The notes under the pieces are model-generated. The model was not told the DNA's origin. It ran no database searches and was given only the letters and a program-made list of their open reading frames with translations. The position numbers and the translations under genes are program-made. A stretch of 64,000 bases of DNA, from the NCBI RefSeq assembly GCF_008831285.2, contig NC_045151.1, positions 8,509,682 through 8,573,681 on the forward strand, written 5' to 3'. The stretch is from Nymphaea colorata. Taxonomy: Eukaryota > Streptophyta > Magnoliopsida > Nymphaeales > Nymphaeaceae. Each line of letters opens with the position of its first letter. The stretch's first letter is position 1. Of this stretch, positions 14,767-26,529 are shown piece by piece.

Positions 14767-17205
14767 CGTCATATCCCAACCCTTTGACCCTCAAATAACC
14801 TTTTTTTTTGTTCAAACACAAAACCTTGAGGTGCAACGACACAATCATTTAAGGAAAGGAGCTATGCACATCAAAGACAATGAGACAACTTTCATTATAT
14901 GATAAATTCAGTTCATACAAAATTACATCATATTTTCTCGATAATACATATGACAAAAGTGCCCCAACCCACAACATTGATGCTTAACAAAAACAAGATA
15001 TCAATAAGACCAAAACATGTCGCGCCGGCACTACAATAGACCCAAAACCTCTCCAGTAAGATGTGTATAGACCCATCTGATCAACTGTTGCCTTGGGTCC
15101 GTCAAAACCTGAAAAAGAAAAACAACTGAAGGCTTAGCCTTCGCAGTATGGCAACACCCCACATAGGTAAGGGCCCAAATCTAGGATAAACAATTGCGAA
15201 AGCAAATTACTATTATGACGTGATAGGACATATAGTCACATGACTTATCAAGGAGGCCCCTTACATATACCACAACATGTATAGGCCACTCTATGGCCAC
15301 AATAACACATTAAAAAATCACATGCAATTCATGCATAAACATATCATTGTCATTCACTTTATTCACATTTTTTTTATTTACATTAACTTTAGTGAATTGA
15401 CAGTTCTTGTGGGTGCAAACACAGATACGTGTATACCACGGGTGACCTACAGTCGGGAGACAACCCCCATGCTAGCTCGAAACGATATGGATCAATTCAC
15501 ACTGCAGCGGAAGAGCAATCATCAATGAATGTGTGAATTCCAAGGAGAGTTGCTTAGTCTTCCTTGGGACACCCGGGAGCCCAACTCTCCAAGCACATCA
15601 CACAACGGAAACCTGGGGCCTTGCACCGCCTGCGCTCTGAGCAGACGAATCCAGTGGCGAATGCAGGACATCTCCCAAACACATAGTCACAACCCACTGG
15701 CCTCTCATCTCTTATTCTTTCTTACTTATCATTATAAAATCACATTCACAAAATGACCGGCTAGCCCATGAGATTAGTTCACTTCGCAAGTGCACTTATA
15801 CCTCAAATTGCCTCCACACGAGGGCTACATACACAGTTAACATTCTTAGCTAGCCGTCATAACATTACATGTACAATTACCCTTCAATTTCATGCCCACG
15901 ACAATGTATGTGCAACACATCAAACCATTCATATTAGTCAAACATATCAATCACATCTTCCAAAACTTAGCCAAATCATTGGGAGTAATCTCAATCTGTG
16001 ATTGACACGTAGTTGTCGTAGGCAATTATCATTTTAGGATGTTTTTTAATGTACAATTAGGGTCGATGAGATACTCGAGTCGATCCCCCAACACATTTGT
16101 CCTAAGTAGTTATCATTTCTAGCATGCACATGCAATTGCATAGTAATTTTCAAAACAAAACTTATAGTAATTTCCAAAACAAAACTTATCTCATAGCAAT
16201 CCAATCACATGCATACATTCACTCAATCACAACGTAGTCGTAGGATCCAACGATCCTAAAAAAACACATTCAAAGGTTGGCCCCAGGCATGGATTTGCCT
16301 AGAATTCCGCCATACCTATCGCACATCGTCCAAAACACCCAAGACACCTCGAGCTTCAATTCTTGTCGCTCAAGGTCTAGTCGACGTGTCTGGTGTACCT
16401 GCAAACATAATCAAGCAATAAGATTTCTACTTGTTTCGCTTTATAATCTCTACAAGCATGAAATCTAATCAGCATAGGTCATCGCCTCAAGAGGGTGTCG
16501 ACAGATAGTATTGACCCACAAAACCCTCCAATAGGTCTCTTCCTGTGACCAAACAACTTAAGCTATGTGCTTTCGATTGCAACAATCAATAATATGTTTC
16601 TCCCTTGCTTTTCAAGCCGATGCGTCAACCCCGCAATTAAGCTTACCAACTTACATATTTTTTCCCAACCAACAACTAATACACACATCGACAATAGCGT
16701 GTGCCACGTGTTCGTAACGACGGTCCTAAATCTTCTCAACCACATCAAGTCTCTACCATGTTTCAGGAAAATCAACCCATCATGCTAAAAAGATAGATAT
16801 ACACATGGATCATCGTCACTCCAAAATAGTCTTCAACCTTCCCTAAAAAGCAAATTCGCTAACATGCATTCTAAATCATCAAATCATAGATGGGCAGTAG
16901 AGAAAGGGAAAGGTGCGGTGAAGGGCGAGGAAGAAGAAGAATAAGAAAGAAGAGACAGAGGGAGAGACCGACGGCTCACCTACGCGCCGCCGCCGCCGCC
17001 GTGCACCTCAGTTGCCACTGCCACACCTCCGCCTTCTTCTTCTCTGCGTCAGATACTCTCTTGCGGCATGAGAGGTGATGAAGAGGGAGACCGAGAGGAA
17101 GTCGAGGGAGAAAAGACCCCACGTCGGGCTCTTCATGCTGGTGGGTTCGGGTTCGGGTCCAGGTCTGGACCCGATCCGGCTCACCTGCAAAAGTCGAGCG
17201 TTACA
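14767..17205 (-). repeat. 3' LTR of gypsy element (coordinate-left copy)
   Basis: It begins CGTCATATCCCAACCC, a mutated TGTCA end, and ends CGAGCGTTACA. The element therefore runs TGTAACGCTCG..TGACG on the minus strand. The first about 950 bp match 21931-22725 in the same orientation. The remaining part (15.7-17.2 kb) matches 26530-28745 in reverse orientation. Relative to that copy about 680 bp of CT-rich sequence is missing near 16885. Relative to the right copy it has an extra about 200 bp at 15299-15500. Confidence 0.85.
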
Positions 17206-20200
17206 TCCTACCTTTCTTAAATAAAATTTCATCTTCAAAGTTTAGATCATACCTCAATGCGAGAATAAATGTGGATACTTCTTTCGCATATCATCCTCAA
17301 GTTTCCATGTGCTCTTCTTCATCCCATGGTGTTGTCATTCCACTTTCACTAAAGGAATTCTCTTTGTGTGAAGTACTTCATCTCTTTGATCCGTAATTCT
17401 AATAGGCTTTTTTTTCATTGTCAAATCATCTTTCACCTAAATACCTTGAAAGTCAATCACATGTGTAGGATCCTGTATGTACTTTCAAAGCATGGAAACA
17501 TGAAAAACATCATGAACATGACCCAAATTAGGTGGTGGTGTCATTCTGTATGCCACCTCTCCGATTTTCTCTAATATCTTAAAAGGTCCAATGAACCTCG
17601 GGCTCAATTTTCTCTTAATACCAAATCGAAAAATGCCTTTAGTGGTAGAGATTTTCAAAAACACATGATCACTAACCCCAAAAGTCAACTCTCTACGTTG
17701 AATGTCGGCATAACTCTTCTGTCTACTATGCGCTGTCAATAACATTTTCCTTATCAATTGCACTTGGTCGATGTAATGCTGCAATACCAAAGGGTTTTAG
17801 ATCTTGCCATCACCCAATTCAATCCAACAAGCAGGTGATCTACATGGCTTTCTATACAATGCCTCAAAAGGTGCCATCCCGATACTAAAGCGGTAATTGT
17901 TGTTATATGCAAATTTTGTCAATTTTACATGTTTATCTAATTCTCCTTTCCAGTCTGAGAAACATGCACGCAACAGTCCTCTTAGATTACCCATTAGTTT
18001 GGGGGTGGAACGTTGTGCTAAGCTTAAGCATGGTACTCAATGCCTTTTGCAATTGCTCCCACAACCTAAAGGTAAAACGTGGATCTCGATCTGCAATGAT
18101 AGACTTTGACACTCCATGCAATCTCACTATCTCGCCAATATATAACTTTGCAAGACTTTCCAATGATTAATTGATTCTAATTGGCAGAAAATGAACTGAC
18201 TTTGTAAGTCAATCAACAATCACCCATAGGGCATCATGTTGTCTTCTGGTGTGAGGCAAACCAACCAAAAAAACCATCGTAATGTCTTCTCATTTTCACA
18301 CTGGAATACCTATCCTCTGCAATAAGCCTTATGGTCACTAATGTTCTGCTTTGACCCATTGGCAAACTGAGCATTTTGCTACATATTCTGCAATTTCACT
18401 CTTCATTCCAGACCACCAGAAATTTCGTTTTATATCCTGAAACATCTTTGTACTGCCATGGTGTATGGAAAACTTAGATTTATGAGCTTCATCAAGCAAC
18501 TGACGCTTTGCCCCTTCATCTCTAGGAACCCATAATCTTTGTCGAAACCACAATGAATGATCTTCATTTTGATACCAAAGAGAATCTGCCTTCCTACTTT
18601 CTTACATATTTTTAGCAAAATCAGGATCCTCTTTTTGTTTCAAGATAAGCTTCTCCAACAAAGGATGTCGTATCATGACAGTCATTGTTATTTTATTCTC
18701 GTCACATAGGTGAAGCTGTTATACTATCATATTTTGCAATAATGTCCAAGAGTGATTTATCATATTGTATATCGTTGCCTTAGCATGTCTGCTTAAAGCA
18801 TCGACCACCACATTCGCTTTTTCTGGATGATATGATATTTTAAAATCATAATAATTTAAGTACTCAATCCATCTTCTTTGCCTCAAATTGAGATTTTTTT
18901 GGAGAATATTACTTCAATGACTTGTGGTCTGTAAACACCTCAAATATTGCCCCATAAAGATATGTCTCCATATCTTCAGTGCGAACACTACCGCTCCCAA
19001 TTTCAAATCATAAGTGGGATAATGCTTCTCATGTGCTTCCAACTGTCTTGATGCATAAGCCACTACATGACCATATTGCATCAATACACAACCATAACTG
19101 ATTCCCGATGCATCAGTGTACACCACAAATCTGGAATGACCAGATGGAAATATCAAAATAAGGGTGGTGGTAAGTTTGTCCTTCAAAGTTTGGAAACTTT
19201 TTTCGCACTCTTCATTCCAAACAAACTTCATTCATTTTCTTAATAGCTTAGTTATAGGCGTAGCTATTTTCAAAAAGTCTTGTATAAATCTGCGATAATA
19301 TCCTGCCAATCCTAAAAAGCTTCTAACCTCAGTTATGTTGCATGGCATCCTCCAGTCCTGTACAACCAACACATTAGCCGGATCGATGGAAATTCCATCA
19401 TTCGAGATCACATGACCAAGAAAGTTTACCTTCGTTAGCCAAAATTCACATTTCGAGTACTTAGCATTCAATGTATGCTTGCATAAAAATTTCCAATAGA
19501 CTCCTTAAGTGATATTTGTTCTCTGTCTCACTATCTGAGTATACCAAAATATCATCAACAAATGCAATAACAAACCGACCCAAGTAATCTTGGAAAACCT
19601 TATTCATGAGGTCCATGAACTCTGCAGGAGCATTGGTCAACCCAAACGACATGACCTTGAATTCATAGTGCCCATATCTACTTCGAAAGGCAGTCTTAGC
19701 AACATCTTCCTCCCGAATCAAGAGTTGATGATAACCTGTCCTCATATCAATCTTGGAAAATACCTTTGCATTCTTGAGCTGATCAAACAAGTCTTCAATT
19801 CTAGGAAGCGGGTACTTATCTTTTATGGTGACTTGATTCAACATGTGGTAATCTATGCACAAGTATATAATTATATCCTTCTTAACAAACAACACGAGTA
19901 CTCCCCAAGCTGACACACTGGGTCGAATGAAGCTCTTATCTAGGAGCTCCTACAATTGTTTTTTCAATTCTTCTAACTCTACAGGTGCCATACAGTATGG
20001 TGTCTTAGAAATAAGAGTTGTCCCTAGTAACAACTCTATCTTAGTACTCACTCACAATGGCCACATCCTCTAACTTCACCGGTTTAATCTCACTGGTCAA
20101 CATGTTGACCAAGAATGCAACACTCCCATTTTCTAACAGCCGTTTAGCCTTTAATGCAGACACCATTATCTTATCAATTTGATTGACTTTTTGAGTTTGG

Positions 20201-21930
20201 AATTCCACTGGTTTCATTTCATTAGTCAACAATTGTATCTACTTTTGTTTGCAATCTATGTTGACATAATGCGTATATAGTCAATCCATGTCCAAAATGA
20301 CATCAAACCCACTAAGACTTATGATCACCAACTATGCATGTAAGTGGTGTTGATGGATCTCCACACCTACATTAGGTACATACTAGTTACACGAATCTTG
20401 AGCATGCATAGGGTTGACCACTTTCAAAACATATAGCATCATCCTAACCGACATTTCTAATGAAGTGGTAAATCGATAATATATGAAAGAATGATTTGCC
20501 CCTGCATCAAACAACGCTCTAGCAATGTGAGAACCAACAAGTAATGTACCTTCGATGAGATCATGTTCCTGAAGCTTCTCCATGGTAGTTGCATAGACAT
20601 GTCCGGTAGTCTTTTTAGCACTAGAAAGACTAGTCTCGAGCTTCTTCAACTCTTTGCCTCGCATCGTAGGGCAATCTTTGATGAAGTGTCACATCCTTTC
20701 ACAATGCAAACACACTCCGGTTTCTTGATAGCACGGCTTTCCGAGGTGCACACATGAGCAAGTTAGGCACCTCGGTAGGTTGGAGAAGTCACAGCCCCCT
20801 GTGTGGTGTCACTGTGGTTTGACTTGTTCTTCCAGAATGCTCGGTCATCACGGCTCTCATAAGGCTTTGCCCTGCCTACAAAGTGTGGTACTTGACGTGC
20901 GTCCGCCCACCGTGTGAGTGTTGGTCTGTCTTCTTGTGATGGTCCTTTTGAGTCCTAGCCCAATCCTCTTCCATGCATCTTGCTATGGTGACCGCTTCGT
21001 CCAAATAGAGAGGTCTGCTGGACATAACTTTGCTTCGTAGCCCGTCATGCAAACCATGTATAACTTGTTTGTTCTGGCCTCATCAATTGTAAAGTGTGGG
21101 CAATACACCTCCAAGTGTCGATACTTTGTAACATACTCTTCCAAGCTCAAATAATTTTGCTGCAATTCAAGAAACTCTTACATCAACCGAATCTCACGGG
21201 TTGATTGTCACCACCGTTTGGCAACACCTTTTAGCAAATACGAGCTATAGTTTACTTTATCTCATTCTGGCATCTTGAGAAGTTCAAAGATGTGTTCAAC
21301 CTCTTCAATCCATTTTTTTGTCATGTCTGGGCTGCCATCTTCAGTAAAGACAAGCGACTGCATTGACATAAATTGCTTGAATGACACCAAAGTCGTCTTC
21401 TCTTTAGGTGGTGCACTGGTGTTTCCTATAGGAGATACATGACTCCTCTAGTTACTGACCATCGATTGTACTAGAGTGGTCAGTGTCTGCAAGGTCATCA
21501 GCAGTATAGTCTGTTAATTCACTGGTAGAGTCTGCCTTGGTGGGGTTTGAGCACCCACACTAGTTTGGGCGTATGGTTGCCCTAACGTACTATCATCCAA
21601 TGGGGTATGTGCATCTGAATGGGCCGAACTTGATTCTCTTTGTACCTCAGCAACTGGCCTACTTTGCTTCTTACGCCTATGTTGGTACTCCATCTGTACA
21701 AGCAAGAACTCTTATTCTCATTACAAAGTCCGAGACACTGTTACAAGTCCCATTTGCAAAGATACATCACAATCATCAAGACATCAATTTATGACATACG
21801 TATATATCAAAGTAAAATCAAAACTTCAATAAAAGCTAACTCAAATAGCACGTACATGGGTAACAAGGCTTCACAGATGGACTTTAACTCACATCCATAG
21901 TGAGGTTTTGCCATAACTTAATACCAAAGC
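17206..21930 (-). mobile_element. Ty3/gypsy chromovirus (Tekay-like) internal region, degenerate
   Basis: Domains on the minus strand, N to C: gag core about 21165-20983, CCHC knuckle about 20715-20665, protease with ALFDAGANHSFI about 20500. The canonical DSG/DTG motif is altered to DAG. Next is reverse transcriptase 19916-19461 with FVDDILVYS near 19555, then RNase H 19231-18914 (VVYTDAS). The integrase zinc finger is at 18553-18338 (HHGSTKMF..C..C) and the integrase core tail at 17994-17485. A chromodomain at about 17400-17240 includes RIPLVKVE, then W replaced by a stop, and DDMRKKYPHLF. The primer-binding site at 21915-21926 is a mutated initiator-Met type. Domain order places RT before integrase, as in gypsy. 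Many stops and frameshifts make it non-functional. Confidence 0.9.
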
Positions 21931-22725
21931 TATCACACCCCAACCCTTTGACCCTCAAATGACTTTTTTTTTTGTTCAAACATAAAATGTTGAGGTCAAC
22001 GACACAACGATTCAAAAGTAAATGAGCTATGCACATCAAAGACAATGGGGCCACTTTCCATTGTATGATAAATTCAGTCCATACAAAATCACATCATATT
22101 TTCTCAATAATACATATGACAAAAATGTCTCAAACCACAACATTGATGTCTAACAAAAACAAGATATCAATAAGACTAAAACATGATGCGCCGGCACTAC
22201 AACAGACCCAAAACCTCTCCAGTAGGCTATGACTAGAGTCATCTGATCAACCTATTGCCCTGAGTCCGCCAAAACCTGAAAAAGAAAAACAACTGAAGGC
22301 TTAGCCTTCGCAGTATGGCAACACCGCAGATAATTCCCTAACCCTCTTAGATAAAGGCCCCAATCTAGAATAAAGAATTACGAAAGCAAATTACTGTCAT
22401 GTCGTGATAGGACATATAGTCACATGACTTGTCAAGAAGGCCCCTCACATATACCACGACATGTAAAGGCCACTTGATGGCCACGCTGCAGCAGAAGGGC
22501 AATCATCCATAAATGTGTGATTTCCAAGAAGAGTTGCTCTGCCTTCCCTAGGATACCCAATTTGGGAATGCGGGAGCTCAACATTCTAAGCACATCACAC
22601 AACGGTATCCTGCGGCATTGCACTGCCTGCGCTCCAAGCAAGCGAGACCAGTGGCCAAAGCGGGACATCTCTCAAACACATAGCCACAACCCAGTGGCCT
22701 CTCATCTCCAAATCCACTAACACAA
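21931..22725 (-). repeat. 5' LTR of gypsy element, truncated part
   Basis: It begins TATCACACCCCAACCC (mutated TGTCA), adjacent to the primer-binding site. It matches 14767 onward for about 790 bp, lacking the 15299-15500 segment. Similarity to the other LTR stops near 22725; the rest of the LTR is found inverted at 26530-28745. Confidence 0.85.
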
Positions 22726-23528
22726 AATAATAACACAGTAATTTTTTTAGCTTTTCAAACATGAAGTTCACACCTATAAGATCAGAACTTTGTGGAAGAC
22801 CTTAAAATTTGATTTTTGAAATGTAATTACATGCTATATACACTTACACTACAAGCATTTGAGGCTTCATAAAATGAAAAAGGAAGGCCTATAATTATTT
22901 TGAACCACTTTTTATTTGGAAGTGATTTGATGAAAAATAACAAAAATAACCATAGGACTTTTCAACAATCAATCCAAGTTGTGTAGTCTTTAAAACATGA
23001 AAAGTTCCTTGAAAACATAATAAGATAAAAAAAAAATGTCAAAATGAAAGGAAACAAAAAAAGGAAGCAATAAAATGCCAAGAAAAGGAATATGCATCTC
23101 TAGGATCATGCTCGATGACCAATAGGATTGGAGGAGGAAAACCTAATGGCTGGGAAACTATTGGAAACTCCATCTAAGCAAGGATGTTGCCATGTCCATT
23201 GACTTTTTGATCATCATGTGAACTCTACTGGTTGATGCCAAGAAGACAAAGTGGAAGTGGAGGAGAAGGAAGAGGAGGTGCAGGATGAAGTCAATGATGC
23301 ACTCAATGATATGTCTCAAACACGATGCATAGAGGAGGAGGAAAAGGAACTGCATGAAGGCCGAAGTCAGGCGGGCAAGGGTAAGGAGCTCCATGATGGC
23401 ATGTAGGGTTTCAAGAGGAACAAAGTGAAAAGGAGATGATATGCATGATGAGTAGGATTTCCAAAAGGAAGAGACCAATGAGGTAAGACACACATTGACT
23501 GAAAGTGCCTAACTTAGGAATAGTTTCC
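22726..23528. other. Interior of presumed inversion, no gene
   Basis: The stretch starting at about 22706 (AAATCCACTAACACA) is repeated in inverted form near 28740. Beyond it there is AT-rich DNA with no recognised coding content. Low-complexity purine-rich stretches on one strand produce spurious ORFs around 23200-23490. Confidence 0.5.
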
Positions 23529-23965
23529 AAACTGGTGCTAGGTAACCATTCCTATATTTAATTTTTGTGGTTGTGGAAGTGCAGGTAGATGTGCAAGGTG
23601 ACTTCATAGCAAAACGAATGACATTATATTGTAGCCACATACAATTACTGGTATGTATATTCACATATTTTCATTGCTTGAATCATATACAAGCACCTTA
23701 TCATTTGTATTTTCTGATTTTGCATAACCGAGTGCATGCAATCAACAACTCCATATGCATGAAATCACATCTTAAAGTCGAAAATAAGGAAAGACATCAA
23801 ACCTTCCTACACTTCCACAACCACAAAAATTTAATATAGGAATGGTTACCTAGCACCAGTTTGTTCTATTAAGTTGTCAATCTACTATTTTTTGTTCCAT
23901 GCATATGGAGTTGAAGTGTAGGCAGGTTTGATGTCCTTCCTTATTTTCTACTATTTCTACATGCA
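23529..23965. mobile_element. Fold-back / MITE element with about 55-bp inverted repeats
   Basis: The arm at 23529-23584 (AAACTGGTGCTAGGTAACC..) is nearly a perfect reverse complement of 23806-23862 (..GGTTACCTAGCACCAGTTT). A second inverted pair is nested next to it: about 23740-23816 against 23899-23965 (CAACTCCATATGCATG and its complement). It is non-coding and no target duplication was identified. The outer pair could be one MITE and the second pair a duplication of its arm. Confidence 0.7.
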
Positions 23966-26529
23966 ATCAATAGGAGTATGCATTTATACATTGGCAACAC
24001 TGTATGTCCTAAATGTGCATATTGGATCATATTGAAATTTGACCTAACATTTATATTTAGATTAGATTTGGTTGGGATGATAAGGTTGTGTCTTACCTGT
24101 AGTTGGTTTGGTCATATTGTTTGCATTAAATAAGAAATCACGTCTCTTTTTTTTTAAGTAAATAGTTTTGTAATGGCAATCTACATTGATACATTGATAT
24201 CTTTTCTCATTGTCTTCCTCCTAAAGCATGAACCTCTAGGTCTTATATAGCTAGAGACCAGCCATTGGAAAACATTTTTCTACAAACAAAGTCACAAAGT
24301 AAAAATGCATTTGGTAAAAATTCAATGACATTGCCGACAAAAATGAGTAGTTACATCATCTGGTAGACATTGTAGGTGATGCATTTGAGGCATGGATGCT
24401 TAAGGAGATCCTTTCGAAGTATGCTTTAACTAAGACAAAAGACACAATGGGTTGTTACATCGACATGTCCATAAATGAGAATTATTTATTTCATTTCCTA
24501 CGTACTATAAGTGATGCCTTTGAGAGGTGGAAGCTGTAGAATATTATGTTGATGGATAGATTAACTAAAACACGTTGATTTGTCATAATTGCAACTAACA
24601 AAAGAGTCAACGGCTTGTAACCCTCTCTTATATTATACTCAACAAACATCCATAAAAATGTCGTCATGTTATAATAATTCACACAAATTTGTTACTTGAG
24701 CATCTTGTGTTTATTATGAATAAAATTCACTACCTTCATTCAGAACTTATAGTTATATCGTTTGTTACATGTTTTAGGTGATGCATGTGAGGGGTGAATG
24801 TTCAAGGATGTTTTATTAAGCATAATTAACTGAAGAAAATGTTCATGTAGTTGTCAATCTCTCATGTCTGATGCATTTGAGGGTTTCAGATGAGGTTGAT
24901 GTGCACCCCCAAAAATTCTGTACTGCATATGACAACATTCTTTGTTCCCCATGAGGTTTGAGTATGTTTGTCATGATTGAGAGATTCTAATAAAATTATT
25001 GTTTTGACTTGATTAATGAGATTACAATGATATGATCTAGATTTCAAGATTTGAAATCAATCAATTTGGTATTGTATCTGTAAAAAGATTCTCTAAATCA
25101 TGATCTAAAATCCTCAGTTCATAATCCAATCCTATGAGGAAAGAGAGCCAGGGTTTAGGATCTAATGTTCAAGGACTAAAATCCATAATTCAAGACTCAA
25201 AATCTAAAATCTAAGATTTAGGATTCAGACTGTAAGATCCAAAATCCATATCCAATGTCCAAAACCTGAAATTTATGATCCAAAAATCTGGAATCCAATA
25301 TCTGAAACCTGAAATTGAAAGTCTAATGCCAAATAATGTGAGATTGAAGTCCACGTCATGATTAAGATCTTATAAAAATCAATCTCTTTTTTGGGTATAG
25401 ATTTTAAATAACTAAGGGTAGGTCAGTCAAAGTGGATTGGGCTCATTCCAGACTAGGCTAGGCTTGGACCTACTTGGATGGGCATAATTAGAATAGGTTG
25501 ATTTGATCCAAGTCAAACCATATGGTTCATGATATGAGCTTCACTCATCTTGTAACGATGTGTTTTAAATAGGTCGGCTAGGTCTAGGCTATGGAACTTG
25601 GTTCATGAATAGTGGGCTCTAAGACCCGGTCATGGGTTATGTCTTTGAGGACTGAGATTAGGTTTAAACTCTATGCCTGTATGACTTAGGGTTTTGAAGT
25701 ACTTTTGACAAGCTTATTTTGAAAACTTTTGAAGAAAACTATGATTTTGAAAATGGTCTTGTGTGAGGACTAGATTGAGTTTGGTGTTCACATGCTAGGG
25801 CTAATGCTGCAGAGTATGCTATTAAGCTGATACCTGATCTACTTTCAAACAATGTTTGCGCATGGTGCAAGGTGATCCAGGTGCATATTTAATGAAAGAA
25901 TAAGAGAAATACTATCCATAAGTATGGTTCAAACGAGGAACTAATTAAGCAAATGACATTGAATTACAAGAAGAATAGGGGGACGAGAGGTGCATACCTG
26001 ACCTCTGCGCCGAGCCTTAAGACATTAAATTTAATATACCCTAGAAAAATAAATTGGCTAAGCTAAAGCATTGTTAAAGCAAATAAATGAATTAAGAAAT
26101 AAACTACCACTAAACTAAAGCATGCATAAAAGAAAAGAAAAGAAAGAAAAGGAAATAAATTGCAAATAAGGAAAAAAAGAGAAAAAAAGAAATTACTTGA
26201 AAAAAAAGACCTAACTGAGCCCACCCCATCGCCTCTGCACTGAGCCTGGTTGAGTCTAGATTGAGAAGCTAATGCAGCCTGAACCAAGACATAGACCAAA
26301 AGACTCTTGATGCTTAATTGAAAAGTATTAGTTGTGATCTCAAACTTAATGTAAATTCAATTATGTAAAAAATAATGTGTGTACTGGGAAGTGCCGATCG
26401 ATTCTTGATAAACGACTCAGATTGACGTTGAGTGTAGAGAACGAACGGTGTGAGAATATAAGGTGGAGAAAACGCAAACATAGTTTAAAATGGCCGTATG
26501 GGAAGAATATGTTTATTTTGACCAGATAC
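23966..26529. other. Interior of presumed inversion with degenerate tandem units
   Basis: No gene is recognised. Four degenerate units start GTGATGCATTTGAGG-like at about 24375, 24511, 24779 and 24876. They are followed by AAGCATAATTAACTAA-like text, with spacing near multiples of 134 bp. From 25050 to 25350 short AATCCAAAATC-type motifs recur. A purine-rich tract lies at about 26125-26190. GATAC at 26525-26529 is taken as the inverted right target duplication of the gypsy element. Confidence 0.5.

Noticed and set aside
23158-23493. 111-codon minus-strand frame rich in Phe and Leu
   Set aside because: It arises from purine-rich tracts on the other strand and shows no recognisable motif.
14370-25350. 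Possible inverted similarity between 14.37-14.62 kb and 25.05-25.35 kb
   Set aside because: Both are degenerate ATCCAAAATC-type text; I could not align them beyond short words.
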